The notes: a model not told the origin generated them from the sequence alone. DNA of 59,490 bases from Dietzia natronolimnaea (GCF_002289575.1 NZ_NTGA01000028.1:1-59490); one strand, 5' to 3'. Shown: positions 24,007 through 33,011, counted from the first letter of the stretch. Made by a program: numbers and translations.

Positions 24007-24022
24007 ATACCCCTAGTGGTAT
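24007..24022. promoter_or_regulatory. CsoR-like palindrome ATACCCCTAGTGGTAT
   Basis: ATACC and GGTAT arms flank CCTAGT. Pseudo-palindromes of this type (ATACCCC...GGGTAT) are bound by CsoR-family copper or persulfide sensors in actinobacteria. A second dyad, CCTCGA-TC-TCGAGG, follows at 24027-24040. The site lies 105 bases before the small Cys-rich protein gene. Confidence 0.45.
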
Positions 24023-24127
24023 GTATCCTCGATCTCGAGGTCCAGGCGATCCGACCGTTCGCCTCGAAACCTCGCGATGACCCCGCGGCCACTCGCGCCG
24101 CACCCTGTGACCACTAGGAGTACGACC

Positions 24128-24289
24128 ATGTGCCGACCGGCCACCTGTAAGACCTGTGGAAAGACGACGTGGGCCGGGTGCGGCATGCACGTCGACCAGG
24201 TGATGTCACGCGTTCCCGCGGCCCAGCGGTGTCCCGGGCACGCCCAGGCTCCCAAGGAGGGGTTCGTGGCGAAGCTGTTCGGGAGGTGA
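24128..24289 (+). CDS. Small Cys-rich conserved actinobacterial protein
   Basis: This 53-residue protein has a CKTC and two further cysteines (WAGCG and QRCPGH) with several histidines (HVDQV, PGHAQ), spaced as in a small zinc- or metal-binding knuckle. Proteins starting MCRPATCKTCGKTTWAGCG are, to my recollection, common in actinobacteria and of unknown function. The ATG at 24128 follows TAGGAG by eight bases; in-frame upstream starts exist but lack this support. The upstream CsoR-like palindrome hints at metal- or sulfur-responsive expression. Confidence 0.75.
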   Translation: MCRPATCKTCGKTTWAGCGMHVDQVMSRVPAAQRCPGHAQAPKEGFVAKLFGR

Positions 24290-24337
24290 CCGGTCGGCCG
24301 GTACGGCCGGCGCCGATGACCGAACGGTGACGCCGGC

Positions 24338-24874
24338 TCAGTGCGTCAACGCGACCTTCACCGCCACGACGGTCGCGGCGACGACCGTGAGTGCGGCAGC
24401 ACTGAGGAGCCACGTCCGGCTGGGTCGCTCACCGTTGAGTCGGCCGATCACAAAGACGACGCCACCGATCCGAACGAGCACGGTGATCTCCGCGAGCAGA
24501 ATCGCGGTGCCGTGCTCGAGCACCCCGATCCAGCCGACCGCGAGGATGAGCGACGGCAGGACCGCCGAGCTCAGGATCGGCACCGAGTTCCGCAGTTCGG
24601 CGAGCCTCTCGGCGCGGCTCAGCGGTTCGCCCTCACGCACACCGTGGCCCACCGCCTCGGCGAAGACGTGCGCGATGAACGTCGACAGCGCGGTGCCCAG
24701 CACGATCGCGATCCCCACGTACTTCTCGGTGTGGACGATCGGTACGAGCGCCGCGAGCACCAGGATGTTGCCGTAGATGTAGGCGCTGATCCGGCTGGCC
24801 GCGTCGCCACGATCGAGCGGCTCGCCCCGGGAGAGCCACGAGTTGCGCGGCAGGGAACGCCTGTCCGTATCCAT
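24338..24874 (-). CDS. Membrane protein of unknown function
   Basis: This 178-residue protein has about five hydrophobic helices: ISAYIYGNILVLAALVPIV, YVGIAIVLGTALSTFIAHVF, ILSSAVLPSLILAVGWIGVL, ILLAEITVLVRIGGVVFVIG and the C-terminal WLLSAAALTVVAATVVAVKV. The second helix ends in HVFAEAVGHGVREGEPLSRAER, a charged stretch with two His that looks conserved in character. I do not recognise the family. It is divergent from the amine oxidase gene (121 bases apart) and convergent with the small Cys-rich gene. The ATG at 24874 gives a short hydrophilic N-terminus; the open frame upstream is shadow. Confidence 0.72.
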   Translation of the reverse strand: MDTDRRSLPRNSWLSRGEPLDRGDAASRISAYIYGNILVLAALVPIVHTEKYVGIAIVLGTALSTFIAHVFAEAVGHGVREGEPLSRAERLAELRNSVPILSSAVLPSLILAVGWIGVLEHGTAILLAEITVLVRIGGVVFVIGRLNGERPSRTWLLSAAALTVVAATVVAVKVALTH

Positions 24875-24995
24875 GCCGACAAGGGTGGCAGACGGTGGGA
24901 GTCCGTCGCATCGAGTTCGCCGTCCTGCCCCGGGCCACCGGGTGCGCGGAATACTGTGGGCGTGCCTGGGATTCGAGGGCGTGGAGAGGCTCGGT

Positions 24996-26354
24996 ATGGA
25001 CTCAGCGGTAGACGTGGTGGTCGTGGGTGCGGGGATCGCCGGCCTGGTCACCGCGCGTGAGCTGACCCGGGTGGGCCACGACGTGGTGGTACTGGAGGCC
25101 CGGGACCGTGTGGGCGGCAGGCTGCTGGGCGCCACGCTCGCCGGAGGGCAGTCCATCGAGGTCGGGGGGCAGTGGGTCGGCCCCACCCAGCACCACGTCC
25201 TCGCGCTGATCCGCGAGCTGGGACTGCAGACCTTCCCCACCCACGTCGAGGGTCGGAACATCGCCGAACTCGGCGGTACCAGGGCGGAGTACACCGGCCG
25301 AATCCCAAGGTTCGACCCCGTCACCCTGGCCGATATCGCCCAGACCCAGTGGCGGCTCGACCGGATGGCCGCCCGCATCCCGCTCGCCGAGCCGTGGTCC
25401 GCGCCCGGCGCCGAGCGCCTTGACTCGCAGACGTTCGACACCTGGCTCCGACGCGCCGCCCGCACCCCGCGGGCCCGCGGGTTCTACCGGCTGCTTACCG
25501 AGGCCGTGTTCTCGACCGGCCCCGAGGACCTGTCCGCGCTGTGGGCGGCGTTCTACATCGGCTCGGCCGGCGGTTTCGACGCGATGATCGACACCGCCGG
25601 TGGAGCGCAGCAGGACCGCGTGGTGGGCGGGGCGCAGACGATCGCGATCGAGATGGCGCGCCGGCTCGGTGACCGCGTGGTACTGGACAGCCCGGTCACC
25701 GCGGTCGAGTGGGACGCCGGTTCCGTCCGCGTGCGAACCGGCCACCACACCGTGAGCGCGCGCCACGTGGTCATCGCGGTGCCGCCGCCGCTCGCGTCGA
25801 GGATCCGCTACTCCCCCGGCCTGCCGGGCGACCGCGACCAGCTGGTCCAGCGGTTGCCCATGGGGCGGGTGATCAAGGTCAACGTGGCCTACTCCGAGCC
25901 CTTCTGGCGCGCCGACGGGTGGAGCGGTCAGGCGAACAGCGACACCCGCGCGCTGGGCACCGTCTTCGACAACACCCCCCACAGCTCGGAGGGCGGCGGT
26001 CCCGGGGTGCTGGTCGGGTTCCTCGAGGGCCGACACGCGGACCGTTGCTCGCGCATGATGCCCGCCGACCGTCGGACGCAGGTGCTGGAGGATCTCGCCG
26101 GGTACTTCGGCCCCCGGGCCCGCGACCCCGTCGACTACATCGAGCGCGACTGGGCCGAGGAGGAGTACAGCCGCGGGTGCTACGGCGCGTTCGCCGCGCC
26201 CGGGACCCTGACCCGCTTCGGCCCCCACCTGCGCCGCGCGGTCGGCCCGATCCACTGGGCGGGCACGGAGACCGCCACCCGCTGGGCCGGGTACATGGAC
26301 GGGGCCGTCGAATCGGGCCGTCGGGTGGCCGGGGAGATCGGTGTGCCCGGGTGA
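24996..26354 (+). CDS. Flavin monoamine oxidase family protein
   Basis: This 452-residue FAD enzyme has the dinucleotide-binding motif VVVGAGIAGLVTARELTRVG at the N-terminus, then VLEARDRVGGRLLG and GGQWVGPTQHH. The C-terminal FAD motif is GPIHWAGTETATRWAGYMDGAV. These are features of the MAO/putrescine-oxidase group, which oxidises primary amines to aldehydes with hydrogen peroxide release. The usual C-terminal cysteine that binds FAD covalently in mammalian MAO is not in the corresponding place (TRWAGYM), so FAD is probably non-covalent. The ATG at 24996 follows GGAGAGG. An AraC regulator lies immediately downstream and may control amine use. Confidence 0.87.
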   Translation: MDSAVDVVVVGAGIAGLVTARELTRVGHDVVVLEARDRVGGRLLGATLAGGQSIEVGGQWVGPTQHHVLALIRELGLQTFPTHVEGRNIAELGGTRAEYTGRIPRFDPVTLADIAQTQWRLDRMAARIPLAEPWSAPGAERLDSQTFDTWLRRAARTPRARGFYRLLTEAVFSTGPEDLSALWAAFYIGSAGGFDAMIDTAGGAQQDRVVGGAQTIAIEMARRLGDRVVLDSPVTAVEWDAGSVRVRTGHHTVSARHVVIAVPPPLASRIRYSPGLPGDRDQLVQRLPMGRVIKVNVAYSEPFWRADGWSGQANSDTRALGTVFDNTPHSSEGGGPGVLVGFLEGRHADRCSRMMPADRRTQVLEDLAGYFGPRARDPVDYIERDWAEEEYSRGCYGAFAAPGTLTRFGPHLRRAVGPIHWAGTETATRWAGYMDGAVESGRRVAGEIGVPG

Positions 26355-26406
26355 ACAGCCCGGAGCCCGTGGTCACCTCGCAGAACGGCCGCACCCGGGT
26401 GTCGGC

Positions 26407-27426
26407 GTGCAGCCGCTGATCCGCACCGCCAGCCTGCGCGGCTTCGCCCCGCTGGTCAGCGAGCTCGGCGGGGATCCCGAACAGCTGCTCCACCGGTACG
26501 GCATCTCGACCGAGGCCCTCGCCGGCGACGACGGGCTCATCTCTATCACCGCGCACGACCAGATGCTCGACGCCGCCGCTGCCGAGCTCGGGTGCCCGGA
26601 TCTCGGGCTGCGGCTGGCCGACCGACAGGACATCTCCATCCTCGGCCCGGTGGCCCGGGCGGTCCGCCCCAGCGCCACCGCCACCGAGGCGCTCGAGTGC
26701 GCGGCGCGTTTCCTCTTCGTCCACAGCCCCGCGCTGACGATCGGCGTCGACGACGACCCGTGGAACCGGCGCGGAGTGATCGCCCTGACCTACCGAAAGC
26801 AGCTGTCCGAGTCGCCGTACTCCCCTCAGGCCATCGAACTGGGGCTGGGCCTGTTCCACCGGATGGCGGTGCAGTTGCTCGGGCGCAGTCCCGGTCTCCG
26901 ATCCGTCGAGCTGACCCACGGGCCGCTCTCGCCCGTGGACCGCTACCTGGACTTCTTCGGCGCCGACGTCAAGTTCGACCGCCCCGTGGCCGCGCTGTGC
27001 GTCGAGCGCAGGATTCTGGACGCCTCGTTCGCCACCGCCGACGAGGAGGTCCGACTGGCCGCCCTCGATCACCTGGCGGGCACCTACTCGGACCCCGCCC
27101 ACTCGATGGCCGGTCGGGTGCGCCGGGCTGTGGGCGAGCGCCTTCCCGGGCGGGTCCCGCCCCTCGCCGAGGTGGCGGCCTCGCTCGCGATCCATCCGCG
27201 GACCCTGCAGCGTCACCTCGTCGTCGAACACACCACCTACGGCCAGGTCGTCGACGACCTGCGGCGGGACCGGTCACACCGTTTCATCACCACCACCGAC
27301 CTGTCCTTCACGCAGATCGCCGACCTGGTCGGTTTCTCCGAACAGTCCACGCTCAGCCACGCCGTGCGTCGGTGGTTCGGCGTCTCACCCGGCGAGCTCA
27401 GGCGCCGGTCGAGAGTGTCGCGCTGA
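26407..27426 (+). CDS. AraC-family regulator with Arabinose_bd-type N-terminal domain
   Basis: This 339-residue regulator has an N-terminal ligand domain of the PF12625 type (LIRTASLRGFAPLVSELGG, then LGCPDLGLRLADRQD) and a C-terminal AraC DNA-binding domain (VAASLAIHPRTLQRHLV, then SFTQIADLVGFSEQSTLSHAVRRWFGVSP). I chose the GTG at 26407 because family members begin close to this residue. A GTG at 26341, which overlaps the amine oxidase stop and has GGGGAG four bases upstream, would add 22 residues and is a real alternative. It probably senses a substrate of the neighbouring oxidase or the hydrolase/dehydrogenase pair. Confidence 0.85.
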   Translation: MQPLIRTASLRGFAPLVSELGGDPEQLLHRYGISTEALAGDDGLISITAHDQMLDAAAAELGCPDLGLRLADRQDISILGPVARAVRPSATATEALECAARFLFVHSPALTIGVDDDPWNRRGVIALTYRKQLSESPYSPQAIELGLGLFHRMAVQLLGRSPGLRSVELTHGPLSPVDRYLDFFGADVKFDRPVAALCVERRILDASFATADEEVRLAALDHLAGTYSDPAHSMAGRVRRAVGERLPGRVPPLAEVAASLAIHPRTLQRHLVVEHTTYGQVVDDLRRDRSHRFITTTDLSFTQIADLVGFSEQSTLSHAVRRWFGVSPGELRRRSRVSR

Positions 27427-27523
27427 CACAAGTGTCGCGGCGCCGGGCACCGGATCCTGGAAGTACCCGTCAGAGGCATGGCGCCGGGAGATTCACGGCG
27501 CCCGGAGGAGTACAGGAGCGGTG

Positions 27524-28756
27524 ATGCTGCGCGAACACGAGTGGGGCGACCGAGAACTGCAGGAGCCGGACCTGCGAGGCCGAGACCTGGGAGACCATGA
27601 CCTCCGGGACCGGGCGCCGCAGGAACAGTCCTCCGAGCAGATGCTCGAGCGGATCGGCGCGCGCTCGATCCCCGAGTTCGACGGCGTCCACGACGTGTGG
27701 CCCCGGGGTGAGCGCCTGCGGGCCGTGCGTGCGGCGGCCGCCGAGTACAAGACGCGGTTCGTGCAGCAGGGGCAGGTGCGGGCCGTGCAGTCCGTGGACG
27801 TGGCGGCGGCGCCGTACCCGGTCAAATACGCGTTCAACAACGCGGTCTCGGTCCCCAGCCTGCCGCTGATCACCATGATCAACAGGATGATCGTGGTGCA
27901 GTACGACGACTGGAACGGCCGCCCCCGCACCCTGGTGTTCGAGCCGACCGTCCCCGCCGGGTCCGCCGAGGCACCCTTCTACGACAACCTCCAGGCGCTC
28001 GTCGACAAGGTCCCCGGTGGCAACCTCGCCGTCAAGCTGATCCTCAAGTACTTCAACGAGCCGGACCAGGCGCTCGCCAAGGTCGGGCTCACGCCGCAGG
28101 ACGTGGACTTCTGCACGTTCGACCACCTACACGTGCAGGACCCCCGCATGATCCTCGGCTCGACCGAGGTGATCCCCGGGGACACCGCGCCCCGCGCGCC
28201 GCTGTTCGGCGACGCCAGGCTGCTGGTCCACCGGCGCGAACTGGCCACGCTCGAGGACCTGCACCCCATGCAGTGGGCCTGGTACGTCGCCGGCGGGCTC
28301 GGCGGGGTCGACCGGTCCCGGTTCGCGGTGTTCGACGGGGACATCGAGCTCGGCGCCGGTATCGCCCTGATGTGGACCCCCGGACACACCGACGGCAATC
28401 ACTCGCTGGTCGTCAACACCCCCGACGGCGTGTGGGTGTCCTCGGAGAACGGCATCTCGCTGGACAACTGGCAGCCGGAACTGTCCCGGATCCCGGGCGT
28501 GCGGCGGTACCAAGAGAAGTTCGGTCGGGAGATCTGCCCCAACGCCAACACCCTCGAGGACTCCCTGGACCAGTACGACTCCATGATCAAGGAGAAGACC
28601 ATGGCGGACGCCTGCCCCGGCGACCCGCGCTGGCTGCAGATCCTGCCCTCCACCGAGCTCGTGTCGTGGAAGCGCTTCTGGCCCGTCGTGCCCACGTACT
28701 GCCACGGCGGCATCTCCTACGGCCGGATCCGCTCCGGACTGGGAAGCGAGAAGTGA
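27524..28756 (+). CDS. Metallo-beta-lactamase-fold hydrolase with variant metal motif
   Basis: This 410-residue protein has an unusual highly charged N-terminus of about 40 residues, then an MBL-type fold. The first metal motif reads FDHLHVQDP, so HxHxDH becomes HxHxQD; the later elements MWTPGHTDGNHS and PTYCHGGISYG are present. Two metals may still bind, but not in the standard arrangement. The ATG at 27524 has AGGAG five bases upstream; a GTG at 27521 is too close to it. The stop overlaps the short-chain dehydrogenase start (GTGA), so the two act together, perhaps in one degradation step. Substrate unknown. Confidence 0.78.
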   Translation: MLREHEWGDRELQEPDLRGRDLGDHDLRDRAPQEQSSEQMLERIGARSIPEFDGVHDVWPRGERLRAVRAAAAEYKTRFVQQGQVRAVQSVDVAAAPYPVKYAFNNAVSVPSLPLITMINRMIVVQYDDWNGRPRTLVFEPTVPAGSAEAPFYDNLQALVDKVPGGNLAVKLILKYFNEPDQALAKVGLTPQDVDFCTFDHLHVQDPRMILGSTEVIPGDTAPRAPLFGDARLLVHRRELATLEDLHPMQWAWYVAGGLGGVDRSRFAVFDGDIELGAGIALMWTPGHTDGNHSLVVNTPDGVWVSSENGISLDNWQPELSRIPGVRRYQEKFGREICPNANTLEDSLDQYDSMIKEKTMADACPGDPRWLQILPSTELVSWKRFWPVVPTYCHGGISYGRIRSGLGSEK

Positions 28757-29640
28757 CGACGACGAGGTCGCGCAGCGCCCTCGTGACCGGGGCCGGTCGC
28801 GGGTTGGGCAGGGAGATCGCCGAGATGCTCGCCGATCGCGGATACCGGGTGATGGTCACCGACGTCGACGCCGACACCGCCGCCGCGGCCGCCGCCGAGA
28901 TCGGAGGGGACGCCACCTGGGCGGCCGTCGACGTCCGCGATCACTCGCAGGTCGAGGCGGCCCGGGATGCGCTCGTCGAACAGACGGGGGGCGTGGACGT
29001 ATGGGTCAACAACGCCGGGGTGCTCCTCACGGGTCCGGCGTGGGAGCAGAGCGAGGAGCAGCGGCGACTGCTCATGGAGGTCAACACCCTCGGGGCGATC
29101 AACGGCACCGTTGCCGCGATCGACGCGATGCGGGGCCGGGGTTCCCGCAGCGGTTCCGGCGGCGGGCGCAGCGGCGGCCAGATCATCACGATCGCCTCGC
29201 TCGCCGGGATCTCCGCCGTGCCGGGTGAGGCCGTCTACGCCGCCTCTAAGCACGCCGTCATGGGGTTCAGCACCAGCACCGCCATCGACCTGCGGCTCGA
29301 GGGGATCCACGACATCGCGATCTCCTGCATCTGCCCGGATGGGATCTGGACCCCGATGCTCTACGACAAACTCACCGACCCGCAGGCCGCCCTGTCCTTC
29401 TCCGGGTCACTGCTCCAGCCCGGCGACGTGGTGCGCGCCGTGGGCAGGGTGCTGGACTCCCCCCGCCTGGTGAGGTCCGTGCCGGCGTGGCGCGGAGGAC
29501 TCGCGCACCTGGGGGCGAGCTTTCCGCGACTGGCCGTGGCGGGCCTGCCCCTCATGGCGGCCCTGGGACGCCGGGCGCAGCGCCGACTCCTGGCGAACCC
29601 AGAGCGTCAGGACCCCGCGCCGAACCGGGCTGCGAGGTAG
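28753..29640 (+). CDS. Short-chain dehydrogenase/reductase
   Basis: This 295-residue SDR has the cofactor motif TGAGRGLG, the adenine-pocket D in VTDVD (suggesting NAD preference), NNAG and the catalytic YAASK with the upstream Ser in IASLAG. A Gly/Ser/Arg-rich insertion (RGSRSGSGGGRSGGQ) lies before the catalytic strand, and an extra C-terminal segment after residue 255 is amphipathic. The GTG at 28753 overlaps the MBL stop. Its 3' end overlaps a possible small minus-strand gene. Confidence 0.9.
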   Translation: MTTTRSRSALVTGAGRGLGREIAEMLADRGYRVMVTDVDADTAAAAAAEIGGDATWAAVDVRDHSQVEAARDALVEQTGGVDVWVNNAGVLLTGPAWEQSEEQRRLLMEVNTLGAINGTVAAIDAMRGRGSRSGSGGGRSGGQIITIASLAGISAVPGEAVYAASKHAVMGFSTSTAIDLRLEGIHDIAISCICPDGIWTPMLYDKLTDPQAALSFSGSLLQPGDVVRAVGRVLDSPRLVRSVPAWRGGLAHLGASFPRLAVAGLPLMAALGRRAQRRLLANPERQDPAPNRAAR

Positions 29641-29747
29641 GGAATGAGCCCCATGCACTCGGGTGTCAGCGCCAGACAGGACGCCTCACCAGGACCAGGG
29701 CCGAAGAGATAGCGCAGCGGATTCTCGATCGAGCCGATGGGAAACAC
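29607..29747 (-). CDS. Candidate small protein, 46 residues
   Basis: A GTG at 29747 is preceded by AAAGGAG with seven bases spacing and opens a 46-residue frame. It reads MFPIGSIENPLRYLFGPGPG and goes on with two cysteines (EASCLALTPECMG) and LIPYLAARFGAGS. Third codon positions are mostly G or C, as in real genes here. It overlaps the last 34 bases of the dehydrogenase gene on the other strand. I do not recognise it. The good ribosome site and codon pattern are the evidence; chance cannot be excluded. Confidence 0.4.
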   Translation of the reverse strand: MFPIGSIENPLRYLFGPGPGEASCLALTPECMGLIPYLAARFGAGS

Positions 29748-29948
29748 GATGTCGCTCCTTTATGAACTCGAGAGCGGTGCCTTACTTGCGAAATCGGACC
29801 TTACCGGGCACCCGTTACCGCTCGGGACCGTACGCGGCCCGGGGCGATACGGCTCACCATCAGAAAGTGGTCCGGTTGCGGGGGCGTTGGGGGAACACCA
29901 ACGATCGAAGAACTCTTCCCTCAGGCGCCTCCCGCGGGATCACACTCT

Positions 29949-29995
29949 CTGACCTGCGGTGCCCTGAACGGCCCGCGCAGGGCACCCCAGGTCAG
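29949..29995 (-). terminator. Long imperfect hairpin after the sterol-desaturase-family gene
   Basis: Eighteen-base arms (29949-29966 and 29978-29995) pair with one mismatch around an 11-base loop, directly beyond the stop at 30001. There is no clear T run. The DNA from 29748 to 29948 has lower GC than its surroundings, and I see no gene in it. Confidence 0.7.
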
Positions 29996-30000
29996 CGACA

Positions 30001-31209
30001 CTACGCCCGTCGCGCCCCCGCCCATCCCGGCCCGCGCACCAGGTACCCGACCCGGTCCGTCCACGTCTCGGAGCGGAACACGTCTCGAGCGATCGCGACC
30101 CACTCGTGCGTGGCGATCCGCAGCGGGTTGAACGTGTCGATGTTGGTGGTCAGCCCGTAGACCACCTCCTCCCCCTCGAGTTCGTGGGTGCCGAACAGTC
30201 GGTCCCACACGATGAGGATGCTGCCGTGGTTCCGGTCCAGGTACTCGCGGTTGCTGCCGTGGTGCACGCGGTGGTGCGAGGGCGAGTTGAACACCTTCTC
30301 CAGCGGCCCGATGGACCGGATCACCGCGGTGTGGATCCAGAACTGGTAGATCAGGTTGATCGCGCGCGCGTCCTGCACCAGCGCCGGCCGCACGCCCAGC
30401 AGCGAGAGCAGCCCGTACGGCACATAGATCGTCAACGCCTCGGCCACCGGCTGGCGCAGGGCGGTGGAGAGGTTGTAGCGCTCGCTGGAGTGAGGCACCA
30501 CGTGCATTGCCCACAACCAGCGGCTCTCGTGGTCGAAGCGGTGGTTCCAGTAGTAGATGAAGTCCCACCCCAGGATCGCCACCGCGTAGGCGAGCGGTCC
30601 CGTGCCGAGGTCGAGCGGGGAGAACCGGAAGAGCTTGGATCCGGCCGTCTCCGCGCTCCACAACGTCGAGACCGTGACGACCGCCGAGGCCACCGCCGTA
30701 ACCGCCGACCCGCCGGTGATGCGTCGTAGCGCGGGCGGCACCTGGACAGCCTCACTCGTGGGCACCTGCACTCTTCCCACGGCGGGCACGTGCGCGGACC
30801 CCGCAACGGTCGACGGGTGAGAGGCGGGGACCTCGTCGTCGTCGTTGCCCGGTCTCGCGCCCACACCTGACGCCACCCGCGACGGCACCGCGCCCGCCTC
30901 GAGCAACCCCGTGGTCCAGGTGCGCCGCCACACGTCCCCCGCCGTGGCCACCGCCGCCGCCGCGAGCGACAGACCCATCAGCGCCTTGGCGTACCGGCCG
31001 GTCCGGGGGGTGACCGGGGCGAGCAGCCTGCCCGCGACGTACGGGGCCACGAGGCTGCCCACGCCCATCGAGAGGCTGGCCATGGTGTCGGCGAACTCGT
31101 AGTCGCCGGCCCGCTCACCCTCTGCCGGATTGCGGGACTGCCACGCGTACTCGGCTGCCATCGCCGCGATGAAGCCGGGGATCGCCAGGACCGTCAAATC
31201 GATCTTCAC
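30001..31209 (-). CDS. Sterol desaturase / fatty acid hydroxylase family protein
   Basis: This 402-residue membrane protein has the histidine clusters of the family: YYWNHRFDHE, HVVPHSSERYN and HRVHHGSNREYLDRNHG. These bind a di-iron centre that hydroxylates or desaturates a lipid C-H bond. The C-terminal half is the enzyme. The N-terminal 165 residues carry extra helices and a long polar, Val/Pro-rich loop (about 110-165) that most relatives lack. It is followed by a strong hairpin. The 76 bases upstream separate it from the drug exporter gene on the same strand, so co-transcription is possible. Confidence 0.85.
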   Translation of the reverse strand: MKIDLTVLAIPGFIAAMAAEYAWQSRNPAEGERAGDYEFADTMASLSMGVGSLVAPYVAGRLLAPVTPRTGRYAKALMGLSLAAAAVATAGDVWRRTWTTGLLEAGAVPSRVASGVGARPGNDDDEVPASHPSTVAGSAHVPAVGRVQVPTSEAVQVPPALRRITGGSAVTAVASAVVTVSTLWSAETAGSKLFRFSPLDLGTGPLAYAVAILGWDFIYYWNHRFDHESRWLWAMHVVPHSSERYNLSTALRQPVAEALTIYVPYGLLSLLGVRPALVQDARAINLIYQFWIHTAVIRSIGPLEKVFNSPSHHRVHHGSNREYLDRNHGSILIVWDRLFGTHELEGEEVVYGLTTNIDTFNPLRIATHEWVAIARDVFRSETWTDRVGYLVRGPGWAGARRA

Positions 31210-31284
31210 GAGCCTAAGGATATGACGTGGGTCACTCCTAGGCGAGACCGGGATGGCGCTGCCGCCGAGGAGGCGCCCCGCCGG

Positions 31285-32838
31285 CTACGGCGAGACGGAC
31301 TCCTCGGCGTCGGCCGCTACCGCCGGCCCCTCGGTCTGCGCGGTGTTGCGGACGAACCACGCGCCCACCACGGTGATGAGCGAGATGATCGCGCCCACCA
31401 CCAGCGCGTTGTGGACGCCGGTCATCTGTGCGGCCACGTCGCCCTGTCCGGACTCGGCGCCGGCCACGATGCCCAGCGTCATGACGGTGATGAACAGCGC
31501 CGTGCCGGCCGCGGCGGCGACCTGCTGGAGCGTGTTGAGCAGCGCGGAGCCGTGCGGGTAGAGATGCGGCGGCAGGGATCCCAGCGCCGAGGTGAGCAGC
31601 GGCGAGAACAGCAGCGCCAGGCCCACGCTGAGGATCATGTGCCACACCACGACGATCGCCAGCGACGACTCGGCGGAGAAGAACAGGTACATGCCCCACA
31701 GGCCGGCGGCCGCCAGGATCGACCCCGGGATGATCAGCGGGCGCGGTCCGATGCGGTCGAAGAGCCGTCCGACAAACCAGCCGAGCACACCCATGAGCAG
31801 ACCGCCGGGCAGCAGCGCGAGGCCGGACTCGAGGGTGGTGGTCCCCAGGATCTGCTGCATGTACAGCGGAAGCAGGATGAGGGTGCCGAACAGCGCCATC
31901 ATGGACAACAGCATGAGCGTGAGGCTGACGGTGAAGGTGCGGTACGTGAAGGCGCGCACGTCGAGGAGCGCGTAGTCCTTGAGCGAGAGCTGCCGCCAGA
32001 CGAACACCGCCAGTGCGGCCACGCCCACGAGCACGGGCACCCACGGGGACACCAGCGCGTTGTCGTTGGCGGCCTCGCCGAAGGAGCTCAAACCGAAGAT
32101 CAGGCCCGCGAAGCCGACCGCCGAGAGGATGCCGGAGAGGATGTCGAGCGGGATCGGGCGGGTGGCGGTGACGTTGCGGATCAGCGCGGCGCCGGCCACC
32201 AACGCGAGGAGGCCGATGGGCAGGACGAACCAGAACATCCAGCGCCAGCTCAGCACGTCGAGCACCAGACCACCGACAGTGGGGCCGATGGCCGGGGCCA
32301 CGGCGATCACGATGGAGATCACGCCCATGGTGCGGCCGCGACGGTCCGCGGGCACCACGTTGAGCACGGTGGTCATGAGCAGCGGGATCATGATCGCGGT
32401 GCCCACGGCCTGCACCACCCGGCCGGCGACCAGGACCACGAACACCGGGGCCAGCGACGCCAGGAGGGTGCCGAGGGTGAAGGTCGTCATGGCGATGATG
32501 AACACCGTCCGCAGCGGCAGCCGCATGAGCATCCACCCGGTGAACGGGATGACCACAGCCATGGTGAGCATGAACGCGGTGGTGAGCCACTGCGCGGTGG
32601 CCGCGGCGACGGCGAACTCCCCCATCAGCTCGGGGATCGCGACCGACATGATGGTCTCGTTGAGGATCACCACGAACGTCGCGGCCACGAGCAGCGCGAT
32701 CAGCCGCGTGGTGGCGGCGGGCAGCGGCGGCGAGCCCAATGCCGGGCCGGGCTGGGTGGGGCCGGGCTGGGTGGGGTCGGGCTGGGTGGGATCGGGATGG
32801 GCGGTAGACGATGCAGCAGAGGATGACTCAGTGGTCAC
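31285..32838 (-). CDS. DHA2-family MFS multidrug exporter (EmrB/QacA type)
   Basis: This 517-residue protein has 14 predicted helices. Motif A-like GWMLMRLPLRTVFI and motif C-like PAIGPTVGGLVLDVLSWRWM are those of drug/proton antiporters of the DHA2 group. The cytoplasmic N-terminus has four short Pro-rich repeats (DPTQP, DPTQP, GPTQP, GP), matched by a 15-base DNA repeat at about 32745-32805. The GTG at 32838 follows AAGGAT. A divergent AraC regulator lies 173 bases away and probably controls it. Confidence 0.92.
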   Translation of the reverse strand: MTTESSSAASSTAHPDPTQPDPTQPGPTQPGPALGSPPLPAATTRLIALLVAATFVVILNETIMSVAIPELMGEFAVAAATAQWLTTAFMLTMAVVIPFTGWMLMRLPLRTVFIIAMTTFTLGTLLASLAPVFVVLVAGRVVQAVGTAIMIPLLMTTVLNVVPADRRGRTMGVISIVIAVAPAIGPTVGGLVLDVLSWRWMFWFVLPIGLLALVAGAALIRNVTATRPIPLDILSGILSAVGFAGLIFGLSSFGEAANDNALVSPWVPVLVGVAALAVFVWRQLSLKDYALLDVRAFTYRTFTVSLTLMLLSMMALFGTLILLPLYMQQILGTTTLESGLALLPGGLLMGVLGWFVGRLFDRIGPRPLIIPGSILAAAGLWGMYLFFSAESSLAIVVVWHMILSVGLALLFSPLLTSALGSLPPHLYPHGSALLNTLQQVAAAAGTALFITVMTLGIVAGAESGQGDVAAQMTGVHNALVVGAIISLITVVGAWFVRNTAQTEGPAVAADAEESVSP

Positions 32839-33011
32839 GGGAATCCTTAGACATTACGGGTCGAGACAAAAGGTAAACCCGGCGAGGCGTCAGCGCCTGC
32901 ACGGGAACTCCAGCACTGTACGCCAGTATCCCCGACAGGCTTGCTGATGTGACCACCATTACGGGGCGGCCGGATCAGCGGTCCGGCGAGCCGGTGGGGC
33001 AGAATCGATTC

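Noticed and set aside
32745-32805. CRISPR-like short direct repeats
   Set aside because: They are a coding repeat of Pro/Thr/Gln units in the exporter N-terminus, with no unique spacers.
31222-32826. A 534-residue plus frame opposite the drug exporter
   Set aside because: Extremely His/Gly/Arg/Glu-rich with no domain, and exactly antisense to a well-supported 14-helix exporter; a typical high-GC shadow.
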